Below, one piece after another: positions 48,828 through 57,145 of a stretch of 63,040 nucleotides of DNA. The notes under the pieces are model-generated. The model saw only the letters and a list, made by a program, of their open reading frames with translations, was not told the DNA's origin and did no database searches. Source of the DNA: Mycolicibacterium pyrenivorans (lineage in GTDB: Bacteria > Actinomycetota > Actinomycetes > Mycobacteriales > Mycobacteriaceae); contig NZ_JACKSH010000039.1 in assembly GCF_025821625.1 (NCBI RefSeq), positions 1 through 63,040 of the forward strand. Direction: 5' to 3'. Positions within the stretch are counted from its first letter, which is position 1. Every line of letters begins with the position of its first letter. Both the position numbers and the translations under genes were made by a program.

Positions 48828-49904
48828 TTATGCCTCAGCGTACAGCCCGTTTCCAGTTATGGGAGGCAAGTCGATCGCTGTCACGATTCCCGGCGACGCA
48901 CCCACCACCGCGGGAATGGCGTTGACGACGCGGGCCGCCGTGGCCACGAGCCCCGCATGGTTGTGGTCGCCGTTCGGGCTGCTCAGGCACAGGTCGAGGG
49001 TGTAGGACGGCTCGCCGGTGATCTCGATCCGGTAGGAGCCGCCGTGCTGAGCCGGCTGTGGCCAGTCCGGGCACAGATCGTCGCGCAGCCTGGTGACGTG
49101 TTCGAGCACCACGGCGACGCGACCGTCCTTGACGCCGCGCACCTCGAAGCGGATCGCGGCGGTGGTGCCTTCCTCGATGCGGCCGGCGGCGATGTCGAAG
49201 GCCTCCGGCGCGGGCACCCGCACGTGCGTCTCGGTGACCTCGTCGAGCTCGATGCCGAGGCCGGCGGCGAGCTGTCGCACCACCGAGCCCCACGCCAGGC
49301 TCAGCACGCCGGGCTGCAGCAACATCGGGGTGTCCTCGAGGCTGCCGCCGAAGCCCATGACGTCGAACATCACCGTCGCGCTGTCGTAGGTGTCGTAGTT
49401 GATGATCTCCATGCAGCGGATCTGCTGGACGCTCTGGCAGGTCCCCGCCAGCGCCATGGGCAACAGGTCGTTGGCGAAGCCCGGGTCGATGCCATTGACG
49501 AAAATGGTCGAAGATCCCTTTTGGGCGGCATCCTCGATGGGCGTGACGAGCTCGTCGGGCAGCACTTTCCACGGGTACTGCAGGAACACCGCAGCGCTGC
49601 CGACGACGTTGATGCCCGCGGCCAGGATGCGCCGGTAGTCCTCGAGTGCTTCCGGCAGGCGGTTGTCGGCCATCGCGGTGTACACGGCGCACGCCGGGTT
49701 GGTCGCCAGGACGGCGTCGAGGTCGGTGGTCGCGATGACGCCCGTCGAATCCTGCAGTCCCGCAAGCTCGGCGGCGTCCTTGCCCGCCTTGGACTCCGAG
49801 GAGACCCACACCGCGGTGAGGTCGAACCTCGGGTCCTTGATCAGCTGGGTCAGCGCATGCCTGCCGACGTTTCCGGTGCCGATGGCGGCGACTTCGATGG
49901 CCAT
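48828..49904 (-). CDS. DapB-N-domain NAD(P)-dependent dehydrogenase family protein
   Basis: 358 residues. EVAAIGTGNVGRHALTQLIK at the start is the Rossmann loop; VNGIDPGFANDLLPMALAG, YDTYDSATVMFDVMGFGGSL and HVTRLRDDLCPDWPQP are shared with the paralogues at 186-1259 and 59480-60604. Function unknown; not lysine-pathway DapB. It lies 46 bp downstream of an SDR gene in the same direction, and three 18-bp repeats fill most of that gap. The SDR plus dehydrogenase arrangement repeats that at the left edge of the window. Confidence 0.85.
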   Translation of the reverse strand: MAIEVAAIGTGNVGRHALTQLIKDPRFDLTAVWVSSESKAGKDAAELAGLQDSTGVIATTDLDAVLATNPACAVYTAMADNRLPEALEDYRRILAAGINVVGSAAVFLQYPWKVLPDELVTPIEDAAQKGSSTIFVNGIDPGFANDLLPMALAGTCQSVQQIRCMEIINYDTYDSATVMFDVMGFGGSLEDTPMLLQPGVLSLAWGSVVRQLAAGLGIELDEVTETHVRVPAPEAFDIAAGRIEEGTTAAIRFEVRGVKDGRVAVVLEHVTRLRDDLCPDWPQPAQHGGSYRIEITGEPSYTLDLCLSSPNGDHNHAGLVATAARVVNAIPAVVGASPGIVTAIDLPPITGNGLYAEA

Positions 49905-49915
49905 GTCTGGGTCCT

Positions 49916-49969
49916 CACAGGTCGGGGATGGGTCACAGGTCGGGGATGGGTCACAGGTCGGGGATGGGT
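49916..49969. repeat. Three 18-bp tandem repeats at an SDR stop codon
   Basis: Exact units of CACAGGTCGGGGATGGGT at 49916-49933, 49934-49951 and 49952-49969. The last unit encodes the C-terminal PIPDL of the SDR on the minus strand; the other two lie after its stop, between the SDR and the DapB-N-like gene, so the array lengthened the intergenic spacer by 36 bp without changing the protein. Confidence 0.95.
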
Positions 49970-50742
49970 AGGTCGAGGTTCGGGAAGGTGAGCCCGCCGT
50001 CCACTTCGAGCATCTTGCCGGTCAGGTACGAACCCGCCGGAGAGGCGAGGTAGACGGCGGCGGCGGCGATGTCGAGCGGGTCGCCGAGTCGACGCATCGG
50101 GGTGGCCTGTTCCATCGGCGTGCGCAGATCGTCGTTGCTGGCGACGATGTCGAGGGCCGAGGTGAGGATCGATCCCGGCGCGATCGCGTTGACCCTGATG
50201 CGCGGCGCCAGGTCGAGCGCCGACAGTCGCGTGTAGTGCGCCAGCGCAGCTTTGGCGGTGCCGTAGGCGGCGAAGCCGCGGCCGGCGAGTCGCCCCATCG
50301 TCGACGTGATGTTGATGACGCTGCCCCCGCCGGAGTGCTCCAGCATCAACGGCACCGCGGCCGTTGTCAGGGCGTGCGCGGTGGCGACGTTGAACGTGAA
50401 GGCGTCGCGCATGTCCTTCGTCGAGGTGCTCAACAGAGCGTTCGGCATGGTGCCGCCGACGTTGTTGACGACGATGTCTAGTTTGCCGAATGCCTCGACC
50501 GCCTGGTCGGCGAGCGTGGCCGTGTCGTCGGGACGGGCCAGGTCGGCGACGACGACGTGGGCGCGGCGGCCGGTGGCGCCGATCTGCGCGGCGACCTCCT
50601 CGAGCTGCGACCGCGTACGGGCCGCGATGACCACGTCAGCACCGGCTTCGGCGAATGCGAGCGCCATAGCGGCGCCCAGGCCCCTGCCGGCTCCGGTGAC
50701 CACAGCCACCTGACCGTCGAGCCGGAATCTGTCCAAAATCAC
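49951..50742 (-). CDS. SDR family oxidoreductase
   Basis: 263 residues from GTG 50742 (GCGAGGGACAC before it). [20 protein letters not shown] is the cofactor loop, NNVGGTM replaces [13 protein letters not shown] the Ser region and YGTAKAA the Tyr-x3-Lys. [19 protein letters not shown] is the C-terminus, almost the same as that of the broken SDR at the left edge. Probably works with the downstream DapB-N-like dehydrogenase. Confidence 0.9.
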   Translation of the reverse strand: MILDRFRLDGQVAVVTGAGRGLGAAMALAFAEAGADVVIAARTRSQLEEVAAQIGATGRRAHVVVADLARPDDTATLADQAVEAFGKLDIVVNNVGGTMPNALLSTSTKDMRDAFTFNVATAHALTTAAVPLMLEHSGGGSVINITSTMGRLAGRGFAAYGTAKAALAHYTRLSALDLAPRIRVNAIAPGSILTSALDIVASNDDLRTPMEQATPMRRLGDPLDIAAAAVYLASPAGSYLTGKMLEVDGGLTFPNLDLPIPDL

Positions 50743-50818
50743 GTGTCCCTCGCTTCCGTCGCCGCGGGCCACGCTAGCAAGGAGCGCCGGCCCGCGTGCG
50801 CAGTTTCTGGAACACGTT

Positions 50819-51025
50819 CTAATTCATGGCGAGCGTGGGCTCAGGCGGCAGCGGGCGGCGGAAATCAAGAACGTGGTGGGCGAGCGGGCGACCGTTCCCC
50901 CACTCGTCCTGCGTCGCCGTCGGCGGAAGAGCATCGAAGAATAAGCCTGCATCACGGCGAAGATGAACGCTTGCGATGGTCAGCACGATGAGCGACAGGC
51001 CCAAGACCCAGCTCGCCAGATTCAC
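50819..51025 (-). CDS. Small membrane-anchored protein, unknown function
   Basis: 68 residues from GTG 51025, which has AAGGAGAACT directly upstream, a good ribosome-binding site. [20 protein letters not shown] is a single N-terminal hydrophobic segment (anchor or signal), followed by a soluble tail [20 protein letters not shown]. No recognised family. The longer frame upstream to 51094 is not supported. Confidence 0.55.
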   Translation of the reverse strand: MNLASWVLGLSLIVLTIASVHLRRDAGLFFDALPPTATQDEWGNGRPLAHHVLDFRRPLPPEPTLAMN

Positions 51026-51130
51026 AGTTCTCCTTCCGTGTGCCAGACCCGCAGACGACCACGGCTCACTGCGGCATTCGCCGACGCAGAACATTTGGAA
51101 GCGCCGCTGAGCGCCGGATGCAGTCGAGTG

Positions 51131-51502
51131 CTATCTACAGCGGTCCAGGAAGTTGACCGCGGGTTGCTTGATGCCCTCCAGTTCAGCTCGAACCTGCGGG
51201 TTGGCGTCCAGGTACTCCTGTACCCGAGGTTGCATCTCTTCCCTGGATTGGCCTTCGAGGGTCGCGAAGAAGTCGTTCACCGGGGGGTGGGTGAACAGAT
51301 AGGCCGACGTGGCCGCGGCCACGCCCGCCCTGACGCCCGCCCAATCCGCGGGCGAGCAATTCGGCGGCGCGGGTGGCGGTGGCGTTGGTGGTTGAGCGGT
51401 TGCAGCCGCGGCGCCGCCGAAAAGCGTGGCAACGGCCAGTGCGGCGGCGCCGACGGCGCCCAACGCTGCGCGTTGCCGAATTCGTCCTGAGGACAACATC
51501 AT
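51131..51502 (-). CDS. Mycobacterial hemophore-like heme-binding secreted protein
   Basis: 123 residues. A signal peptide (ALGAVGAAALAVATLFGGAA to ATAQ) and Pro-rich linker (PPTPPPPAPP) precede a compact domain NCSPADWAGVRAGVAAATSA, YLFTHPPVNDFFATLEG and YLDANPQVRAELEGIKQPAV ending in FLDRCR. This matches the hemophore-related family (Rv0203-like), in which helical proteins bind heme outside the cell; the two Cys would form a disulfide. GGAGAAG ribosome-binding site before ATG 51502. Confidence 0.85.
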   Translation of the reverse strand: MMLSSGRIRQRAALGAVGAAALAVATLFGGAAAATAQPPTPPPPAPPNCSPADWAGVRAGVAAATSAYLFTHPPVNDFFATLEGQSREEMQPRVQEYLDANPQVRAELEGIKQPAVNFLDRCR

Positions 51503-51659
51503 GGGTTCTTCTCCTTTATCGATTGATTGGGCGGATTCATCGGGTTCTCGCTCACGTCGAGGGACCACGATGAAGGGGTCCGGCCGTCCAGGTACACGCT
51601 CCGCAATGGGCATAGAGGTTGAGATCACTTTTGGCGCAAGTAGATTCAGCTAAACGACA

Positions 51660-52016
51660 TCAGCGTCGCCCGCCGCCACGAGGTCGGGGTGCGGGTCCGG
51701 GACGCCCGACACCCGGTCCCGGAGCCCCGATACCTGGAGGCCCGACACCCGGAGGGCCGATACCCGGAGGGCCGGGAAGCGGGATGTCTAGGTCGACGTC
51801 GACGATATCCGGGACATAAACCGGCAACCACGGATCGACGTACACCACCGGAGGTGGCGGAAACTCGCAAACAACCGTAGCGAAGTTCCAGTACATGCCC
51901 GGCGGGCAAGGTGGTGGTGGTTGGGCGCGGCCGACCGCTGGTGAGGCGAGTTCCATCAGCGGCAGAAACGCCAACACGACGGCCGACACGGCGCTGCGTT
52001 GCAGCCAAGGCTTCAT
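51660..52016 (-). CDS. Secreted proline/glycine-rich protein
   Basis: 118 residues. SAVVLAFLPLMELASPAVGR with AQ is a signal peptide; the mature part begins PPPPCPPGMYWNFATVVCEF (two Cys) and continues with a Pro/Val-rich stretch and a collagen-like GPPG tail (GPPGIGPPGVGPPGIG) encoded by 18-bp repeats, ending in RPRGGGRR. Probably cell-wall associated. Start ATG 52016. Confidence 0.75.
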   Translation of the reverse strand: MKPWLQRSAVSAVVLAFLPLMELASPAVGRAQPPPPCPPGMYWNFATVVCEFPPPPVVYVDPWLPVYVPDIVDVDLDIPLPGPPGIGPPGVGPPGIGAPGPGVGRPGPAPRPRGGGRR

Positions 52017-52156
52017 TGGACATCTTCTCTCGGTTGGCTCTGCGTGGAGATTCCAGAATTCGTGCACATCCTGGGGGCTCGAACGGGCGCGAAAGCGGCG
52101 ATGATCGAGACGGCGACCAGGACCCCGTGCCCCATCGAGGGTTAAACGATTCGCTG

Positions 52157-52441
52157 CTATTTGCGGAACGGGCAGAATGCACCGGGCTGCCACGGTAGTG
52201 GGGCGGCCGGGTTGGCGGGGTCAGGTGGGCAGACGCGGTTGCATTGGGTTCCACCGAAGCCGAGCACGGTGACACTTACGCAGTGGTCGTAGCTGCCATC
52301 CTCGTACGTGTAGCCGTCGCAGTACTGCCCCCCGCCCCACGGGGTCCAGCCGCCCTGACATTGCGCCGAGACCGGTGCTGCTAGTACGATTCCGCCGGCC
52401 GAGAGCGCGAGAACTGTCAAAGCGATAGTGATGCGACACAT
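52157..52441 (-). CDS. Small cysteine-containing secreted protein
   Basis: 94 residues. ITIALTVLALSAGGIVLAAP with VSA is a signal peptide; the mature part has six Cys (CQGGWTPWGGGQYCDGYTYE, HCVSVTVLGFGGTQCNRVCP, FCPFRK), so up to three disulfides. Function unknown; such WxP/GG-rich small exported proteins are frequent in mycobacteria. AGCAGGAGAAATT precedes the ATG (AGGAG, spacing 5-6). Confidence 0.8.
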   Translation of the reverse strand: MCRITIALTVLALSAGGIVLAAPVSAQCQGGWTPWGGGQYCDGYTYEDGSYDHCVSVTVLGFGGTQCNRVCPPDPANPAAPLPWQPGAFCPFRK

Positions 52442-52444
52442 AAT

Positions 52445-52890
52445 TTCTCCTGCTGCGCAACGGGAGTTACGTCAAAAACTTGTCCTTTCTCGTTTGCTGA
52501 CCCATCCAGCGGTGCGGACAATCGGCATCCGGCCCCTGCGAGCAGCTGTGGAACTGCTGATTGCAATGCAACCGACCTGGTAGCGGGTTGTGTAGGGCCC
52601 ATGGGCGCCCCCTCAAGGGCCTTTGGTCCCCCTGACCGCGATAGATCGGGGCCCGAACAGAGCCGGTCGCCGTGCGCTGCTCCTACGAGTGCAATCAGCA
52701 TGCGCAGGTGCGCATTCATGCAGTGAAGTGGTGGATTGCCGTAGTTTCGTCGCTGTCCGATGGAATGCTGCCCAGCAAACTCCGTCGAGAATTCTGCGTG
52801 GGCAATGCGGGCTCCATGACACAGGGACTGGCGGCTCCGAAACCGCCCTTTTGCATGCGCGCGCATGACGGCACAGCTCGCGGAAGGCGG
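52445..52890. other. 450-bp gap without a supportable gene
   Basis: Between the secreted-protein gene and ku. Short open frames exist on both strands, but none has a ribosome-binding site, mycobacterial-type codon bias or recognisable motif. The only structure noted is a perfect palindrome ATGCGCGCGCAT at 52856-52867, about 25 bp downstream of the ku 3' end region. Confidence 0.6.
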
Positions 52891-52892
52891 CG

Positions 52893-53804
52893 CTATTTCT
52901 TCGCCGGCGCTTTCTTGGCGGCGGACTTCTTCGCGGGGGCCTTCTTGGCTGCCTTCTTGGCGGGTGCCTTCTTCGCCGGCTTGTCGGAGTCCGAAGAATC
53001 CGAATCCGACCCGCCCTTGCGGGCCTTGACGCTGGCCTCGAGTTTGGCCAGCAGATCGGACACGTCCTCGGTCTCGTCGAGCTCTTGCGGTTCCTCTTCG
53101 GTGGTGAACGCCTCGCCGCCTTCGAGCTTCGCGTCGATCAGCTCCTGCAGATGCTCCTGGTAGTCGTCGTGATACCGGTCGGGGTTGAAATCATCGGTCA
53201 TCGAGTCGACGACCTGGCTCGCCATCTTCAGCTCGGCCGGCTTGACGTCGACTTCCTTGTCCAGCACCGGGAAGTCGGGATCGCGGATCTCGTCGGGCCA
53301 CAGCAACGTGTGGATCATCATGACGTCCCGCTTGCTGAAGTCCTTGACCCGCAGGGCCGCCAGCCGGGTCTTGTTGCGCAGGGCGAAGTTGACGATGGCG
53401 ACCCGGTCGGTCTCCATGAGCGTCTTGGCAAGCAGCACATAGGATTTCGACGACTTACCTTCGGGCTCGAGGAAGTAGCTCTTGTCGTACATCATCGGGT
53501 CGAGGTCGCTGGCAGGTACGAACTCGAGCACCTCGATCTCGCGGCTGCGTTCCTCGGGCAGCGTGGCGATGTCGTCATCGGTGATGATCACGGTCTGGCC
53601 GTCGTCGGAGTCGAAGGCCCGCGCGATGTCGCGGTACTCCACGACTTCGCCGCACACCTCGCACACCCGCTTGTACCGGATGCGGCCGTTGTCCTTGGCG
53701 TGGACCTGGTGGAACTTGATGTCGTGGTCCTCGGTGGCGCTGTAGACCTTCACCGGTACGTTCACCAGGCCGAAGGCGATCGAACCCTTCCAGATGGATC
53801 GCAT
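52893..53804 (-). CDS. ku: Bacterial Ku DNA end-binding protein
   Basis: 303 residues. MRSIWKGSIAFGLVNVPVKV is the invariant N-terminus of bacterial Ku; CEVCGEVVEYRDIARAF, VLEFVPASDLDPMMYDKSYF, TLLWPDEIRDP and YQEHLQELIDAK follow. The C-terminal 45 residues are a Lys/Ala/Pro-rich tail (KKAPAKKAAKKAPAKK), as in Ku of many environmental mycobacteria, which aids DNA binding and LigD recruitment. Binds double-strand ends in non-homologous end joining. ATG 53804 overlaps the PfkB stop (TGATG), so expression is coupled to the kinase gene. Confidence 0.97.
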   Translation of the reverse strand: MRSIWKGSIAFGLVNVPVKVYSATEDHDIKFHQVHAKDNGRIRYKRVCEVCGEVVEYRDIARAFDSDDGQTVIITDDDIATLPEERSREIEVLEFVPASDLDPMMYDKSYFLEPEGKSSKSYVLLAKTLMETDRVAIVNFALRNKTRLAALRVKDFSKRDVMMIHTLLWPDEIRDPDFPVLDKEVDVKPAELKMASQVVDSMTDDFNPDRYHDDYQEHLQELIDAKLEGGEAFTTEEEPQELDETEDVSDLLAKLEASVKARKGGSDSDSSDSDKPAKKAPAKKAAKKAPAKKSAAKKAPAKK

Positions 53805-54754
53805 CAGCCCAGTATTCCCGATTCGGCCGCCGCATCACGCTCAACACGGTCGGGCAGGTCGGCGCCGGCGCGCGCCACCGTCAGCGCGGCCATCAGCGCC
53901 GCGGCGCGTACGGCGGTGGTCAACGTGGGGGTGTCGATGGCGGCCAGTTGCGATCGGCGGTCGGCGCCCAGTAGGTCCAGCGACCACAGCGCGTCGATCA
54001 GACCGGTCATGAACGCATCGCCGGCGCCCACGGTGTCCACCACATCCACATCGAACGCAGGTACCCGTACCGTGCCCGCCGCACACATCGCGAACGCCCC
54101 GGCGTCACCCAAGGTCACCACGACGATCGATGGCCCCATCGCGAGCCACCCGGCGGCGATCTGCTCCGGCGTCCGCGTCGGGTCGATCCAGCGCAGATCC
54201 GCGTCGCTGGCCTTGACGACGTCTGCACGCTCCAACAACCCGCCGATGCGGGCGCGGGCGCTATCGGCGTCGGTGATCAACGCCGGCCGCACGTTGGGGT
54301 CGAACGTCAGCGTCGCCGACAGGTGATACGTGTCGACAAGTGCGGCGACCGCCAGACAGCCGGGTTCGAGCACTGCTGCGATCGAACCGGTGTGCACCAC
54401 CACCGGAGGCGGCACCTCCGGCGTGCCGGTCAGCTGCCAGTCGATGTCGAAGGTGTACGTCGCCGAGCCCGCGTCGTCGAGGGTGGCCAGCGCGGTCGGC
54501 GTCCGTCCGGCACTCCGGCTGCCCGGAACCAGTTGTGCCCCTGAGGCTTCGACATAATCGCTAATCCGTAGCCCGCGGTCGTCGGTGCCGATGTGGGTGA
54601 GGAAGTCGACGTCGCGGCCGAGCCGCGCCAGGCCGACCGCGACGTTGAGTGGGCTGCCGCCGACGTGCTCGGCAGGTCTTGATACTCGCTCGGTGACGCG
54701 GCCGCCCTGCTCGACGATGTCGATCAGCGCCTCGCCGATGACCAGTGCCCTCAC
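53804..54754 (-). CDS. PfkB-family carbohydrate kinase (fructokinase-like)
   Basis: 316 residues. ALIDIVEQGG and HVGGSPLNVAVGLARLG form the N-terminal PfkB signature, DFLTHIGTDDRGLRI follows, and DVVDTVGAGDAFMTGLIDAL is the C-terminal signature with the catalytic Asp (GAGD). Phosphorylates a sugar, most likely fructose or ribose-like. Starts with GTG 54754, 7 nt after TAGCGT, so leaderless; its stop overlaps ku. It is interposed between ku and ligD, which are direct neighbours in M. tuberculosis. Confidence 0.9.
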   Translation of the reverse strand: MRALVIGEALIDIVEQGGRVTERVSRPAEHVGGSPLNVAVGLARLGRDVDFLTHIGTDDRGLRISDYVEASGAQLVPGSRSAGRTPTALATLDDAGSATYTFDIDWQLTGTPEVPPPVVVHTGSIAAVLEPGCLAVAALVDTYHLSATLTFDPNVRPALITDADSARARIGGLLERADVVKASDADLRWIDPTRTPEQIAAGWLAMGPSIVVVTLGDAGAFAMCAAGTVRVPAFDVDVVDTVGAGDAFMTGLIDALWSLDLLGADRRSQLAAIDTPTLTTAVRAAALMAALTVARAGADLPDRVERDAAAESGILG

Positions 54755-54761
54755 CGTATTG

Positions 54762-54767
54762 ACGCTA
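54762..54767 (-). promoter_or_regulatory. -10 element TAGCGT of the pfkB-ku operon
   Basis: Minus-strand TAGCGT, 7 nt, GTG at 54754. Same element and spacing as at 27269 and 39891. Confidence 0.6.
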
Positions 54768-54795
54768 CCGCCACTCCGTCTCGGTCCAAGGCTTA

Positions 54796-54801
54796 TACCT
54801 T
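54796..54801 (+). promoter_or_regulatory. -10 element TACCTT of ligD
   Basis: TACCTT ends 6 nt before ATG 54808 within the 53-bp divergent region shared with pfkB, predicting a leaderless ligD transcript. Confidence 0.5.
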
Positions 54802-54807
54802 GGATCT

Positions 54808-57144
54808 ATGCCGGAAATGGTGGATCGCTATGGCCGGGTGAAACTGACCAACCCGGACAAGGTGCTGTACCCGGCGACCGGGACCACGAAAGCACACGTC
54901 TTCGATTACTACGTCAACGTGGCCGAGGCGATGCTGCCCCACATCGCGGGCCGTGCGGTGACGCGCAAGCGCTGGCCCAACGGTGTGGAGGAGGCGTCCT
55001 TCTTCGAGAAGCAACTGGCCTCCTCGGCGCCTGACTGGCTGGACCGGGGCACCATCGCGCACCGGTCGGGCACCACCACCTACCCGATCATCGACACCGT
55101 TGAGGGATTGGCCTGGATCGCCCAGCAGGCCGCACTGGAGGTGCACGTGCCGCAGTGGCGGTTCGTCGACCCGGGCGGGCGAAGCGGGGTGGGTGGTGAC
55201 TCGGGCGGGCGAAGCGAAACGGGCGGTGACGGGGCGGTAGTGGGCCCGGCCACCCGGATCGTGTTCGATCTCGATCCTGGCGAGGGCGTCACGATGCCTC
55301 AGCTCTGCCAGGTCGCCCATGAGGTGCGTGATCTGATCACCGACATCGGCCTTCAGACGTTCCCGTTGACCAGTGGAAGCAAGGGCCTGCATCTCTATGT
55401 ACCGCTGCAGGATCCGATCAGTTCGCGAGGTGCCTCGGTGCTGGCCAAGAGGGTGGCCCAGCAGCTGGAGCAGACCATGCCCAAGCAGGTCACCGCGACG
55501 ATGACCAGGAGTCTGCGCGAAGGCAAGGTGTTCCTGGACTGGAGCCAGAACAACGGCAACAAGACCACGATCGCGCCGTATTCGCTTCGGGGACGCGATC
55601 ATCCGACGGTCGCTGCGCCCAGGACGTGGGACGAGATCGAGGACCCGGATCTGCGTCACCTGACCTTCGAGGAGGTGCTCGACCGGTTGGACTCCGACGG
55701 GGACCTTCTCGCCGACCTCGATGAACTGCTGCCGGTGGCCGACCGCCTGACGACCTACCGTGGCATGCGGGACACGGCCAAGACCCCTGAGCCGATTCCC
55801 GCGAAGCCGCCCACGGTCGGCAACAACGACAAGTTCGTCATCCAGGAACACCACGCCCGTCGCCTGCACTACGACTTCCGTCTGGAACGTGACGGCGTGC
55901 TGGTGAGTTGGGCGGTGCCGAAGAACCTGCCCGACACGCCATCGGTCAACCACCTCGCCGTGCACACCGAAGACCATCCGATGGAGTACCTGACGTTCGC
56001 CGGCGAGATCCCGAAGGGCGAGTACGGCGGTGGCGAGGTCTACGTCTGGGACACCGGTACCTACGAGACCGAGAAGTTTCGTGACAACCCCCCGGACGGT
56101 CCCGAGAAGGGGGGCGAGGTGATCGTCACGCTGCACGGCGAGAAGATCGACGGCCGCTACGCGCTGATCCAGACCGACGGCAAGAACTGGCTCGCGCACC
56201 GGATGAAGGACCAGCAACGGCCGACCTTCGCAGACCTCGCGCCGATGCTGACCACCGAGGGGTCGGTGGAGAAGCTCACGAACAAGCAGTGGGCTTTCGA
56301 AGGCAAGTGGGACGGCTACCGGCTGCTGGTCGACGCCGACCGCGGCAGGCTGACGCTAAGGTCCCGGCGGGGCCGCGACGTCACCGGCGAGTACCCGCAA
56401 CTGCAGGCGTTGGCCGCCGACCTCGCCGATCACCACGTGATCCTCGATGGCGAAGCGGTGGCGCTCGACGAGTCGGGCGTGCCCAGCTTCGGCGAGATGC
56501 AGAACCGGGCCCGCTCCACCAAGGTGGAGTTCTGGGCGTTCGACATTCTTCACCTCGACGGTCGATCTTTGCTGCGGGCCAAGTACAGCGACCGCAGGCG
56601 GGTGCTCGAGGCGCTTGCCGAGGGTGGCGGTCTGATCGTGCCCGACCAGATCGACGGTGACGGACCCGACGCCCTGGAGTTCGCGCGCAAGAAGCGGTGG
56701 GAGGGCGTCGTCGCCAAGAAGCGCGACTCCACCTATCAACCGGGCCGACGGTCGTCGTCGTGGATCAAGGACAAGATCTGGAACACCCAGGAAGTCGTGA
56801 TCGGCGGCTGGCGCGAGGGCACCGGCGGGCGCACGAGCGGAATCGGTGCGCTGATGCTCGGCATTCCCGGCGAGGGCGGACTGCAGTTCGTGGGACGGGT
56901 CGGTACCGGATTCACCGAGAAACAGCTCACCGCGCTGAGAAAGTTGCTCGCACCGCTGCACACCGACGAATCACCCTTCGCCACAGAGCTTCCGAAGCAG
57001 GATGCGAAAGGCGTGACGTTCGTGCGGCCGGAGCTGGTGGGCGAGGTCCGTTACAGCGAGCGCACCTCGGACGGCAGGCTGCGACAACCGAGTTGGCGCG
57101 GCTTGCGCACCGACAAGGTGCCCGACGAAGTCAGGTGGGAGTAG
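54808..57144 (+). CDS. ligD: Multifunctional NHEJ protein LigD (polymerase, phosphoesterase, ligase)
   Basis: 778 residues in the mycobacterial order. Polymerase/primase domain about 1-300 (KVLYPATGTTKAHVFDYYVN, FDLDPGEGV with catalytic Asp pair, GSKGLHLYVP); 3'-phosphoesterase domain about 340-480 (FVIQEHHARRLHYDFRLERD, HTEDHPMEYLTFAGEIPKGE); ATP-dependent ligase domain from about 490 (FEGKWDGYRLLV with the nucleotidyl Lys, DGEAVALD, WEGVVAKKRDS, WIKDKIWNTQEVVIGGWREG). Processes and seals double-strand breaks with Ku. A small Gly/Ser/Arg insertion in the polymerase domain is encoded by a 30-bp duplication. The ATG at 54808 or the codon-4 ATG may be used. Confidence 0.97.
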   Translation: MPEMVDRYGRVKLTNPDKVLYPATGTTKAHVFDYYVNVAEAMLPHIAGRAVTRKRWPNGVEEASFFEKQLASSAPDWLDRGTIAHRSGTTTYPIIDTVEGLAWIAQQAALEVHVPQWRFVDPGGRSGVGGDSGGRSETGGDGAVVGPATRIVFDLDPGEGVTMPQLCQVAHEVRDLITDIGLQTFPLTSGSKGLHLYVPLQDPISSRGASVLAKRVAQQLEQTMPKQVTATMTRSLREGKVFLDWSQNNGNKTTIAPYSLRGRDHPTVAAPRTWDEIEDPDLRHLTFEEVLDRLDSDGDLLADLDELLPVADRLTTYRGMRDTAKTPEPIPAKPPTVGNNDKFVIQEHHARRLHYDFRLERDGVLVSWAVPKNLPDTPSVNHLAVHTEDHPMEYLTFAGEIPKGEYGGGEVYVWDTGTYETEKFRDNPPDGPEKGGEVIVTLHGEKIDGRYALIQTDGKNWLAHRMKDQQRPTFADLAPMLTTEGSVEKLTNKQWAFEGKWDGYRLLVDADRGRLTLRSRRGRDVTGEYPQLQALAADLADHHVILDGEAVALDESGVPSFGEMQNRARSTKVEFWAFDILHLDGRSLLRAKYSDRRRVLEALAEGGGLIVPDQIDGDGPDALEFARKKRWEGVVAKKRDSTYQPGRRSSSWIKDKIWNTQEVVIGGWREGTGGRTSGIGALMLGIPGEGGLQFVGRVGTGFTEKQLTALRKLLAPLHTDESPFATELPKQDAKGVTFVRPELVGEVRYSERTSDGRLRQPSWRGLRTDKVPDEVRWE
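55172..55231. repeat. 30-bp imperfect duplication inside ligD
   Basis: Two adjacent 30-bp units (55172-55201 and 55202-55231) each starting CGGGCGGGCGAAGCG. They encode GGRSGVGGDS and GGRSETGGDG-type decapeptides in the polymerase domain loop just after HVPQWRFVDP, where M. tuberculosis LigD has a much shorter linker. Reading frame is kept. Confidence 0.85.
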
Positions 57145-57145
57145 T

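Noticed and set aside
52417..53163. Open frames in the gap before ku
   Set aside because: No ribosome-binding site, no similarity, and one overlaps the ku 3' end as a lysine-tail shadow.
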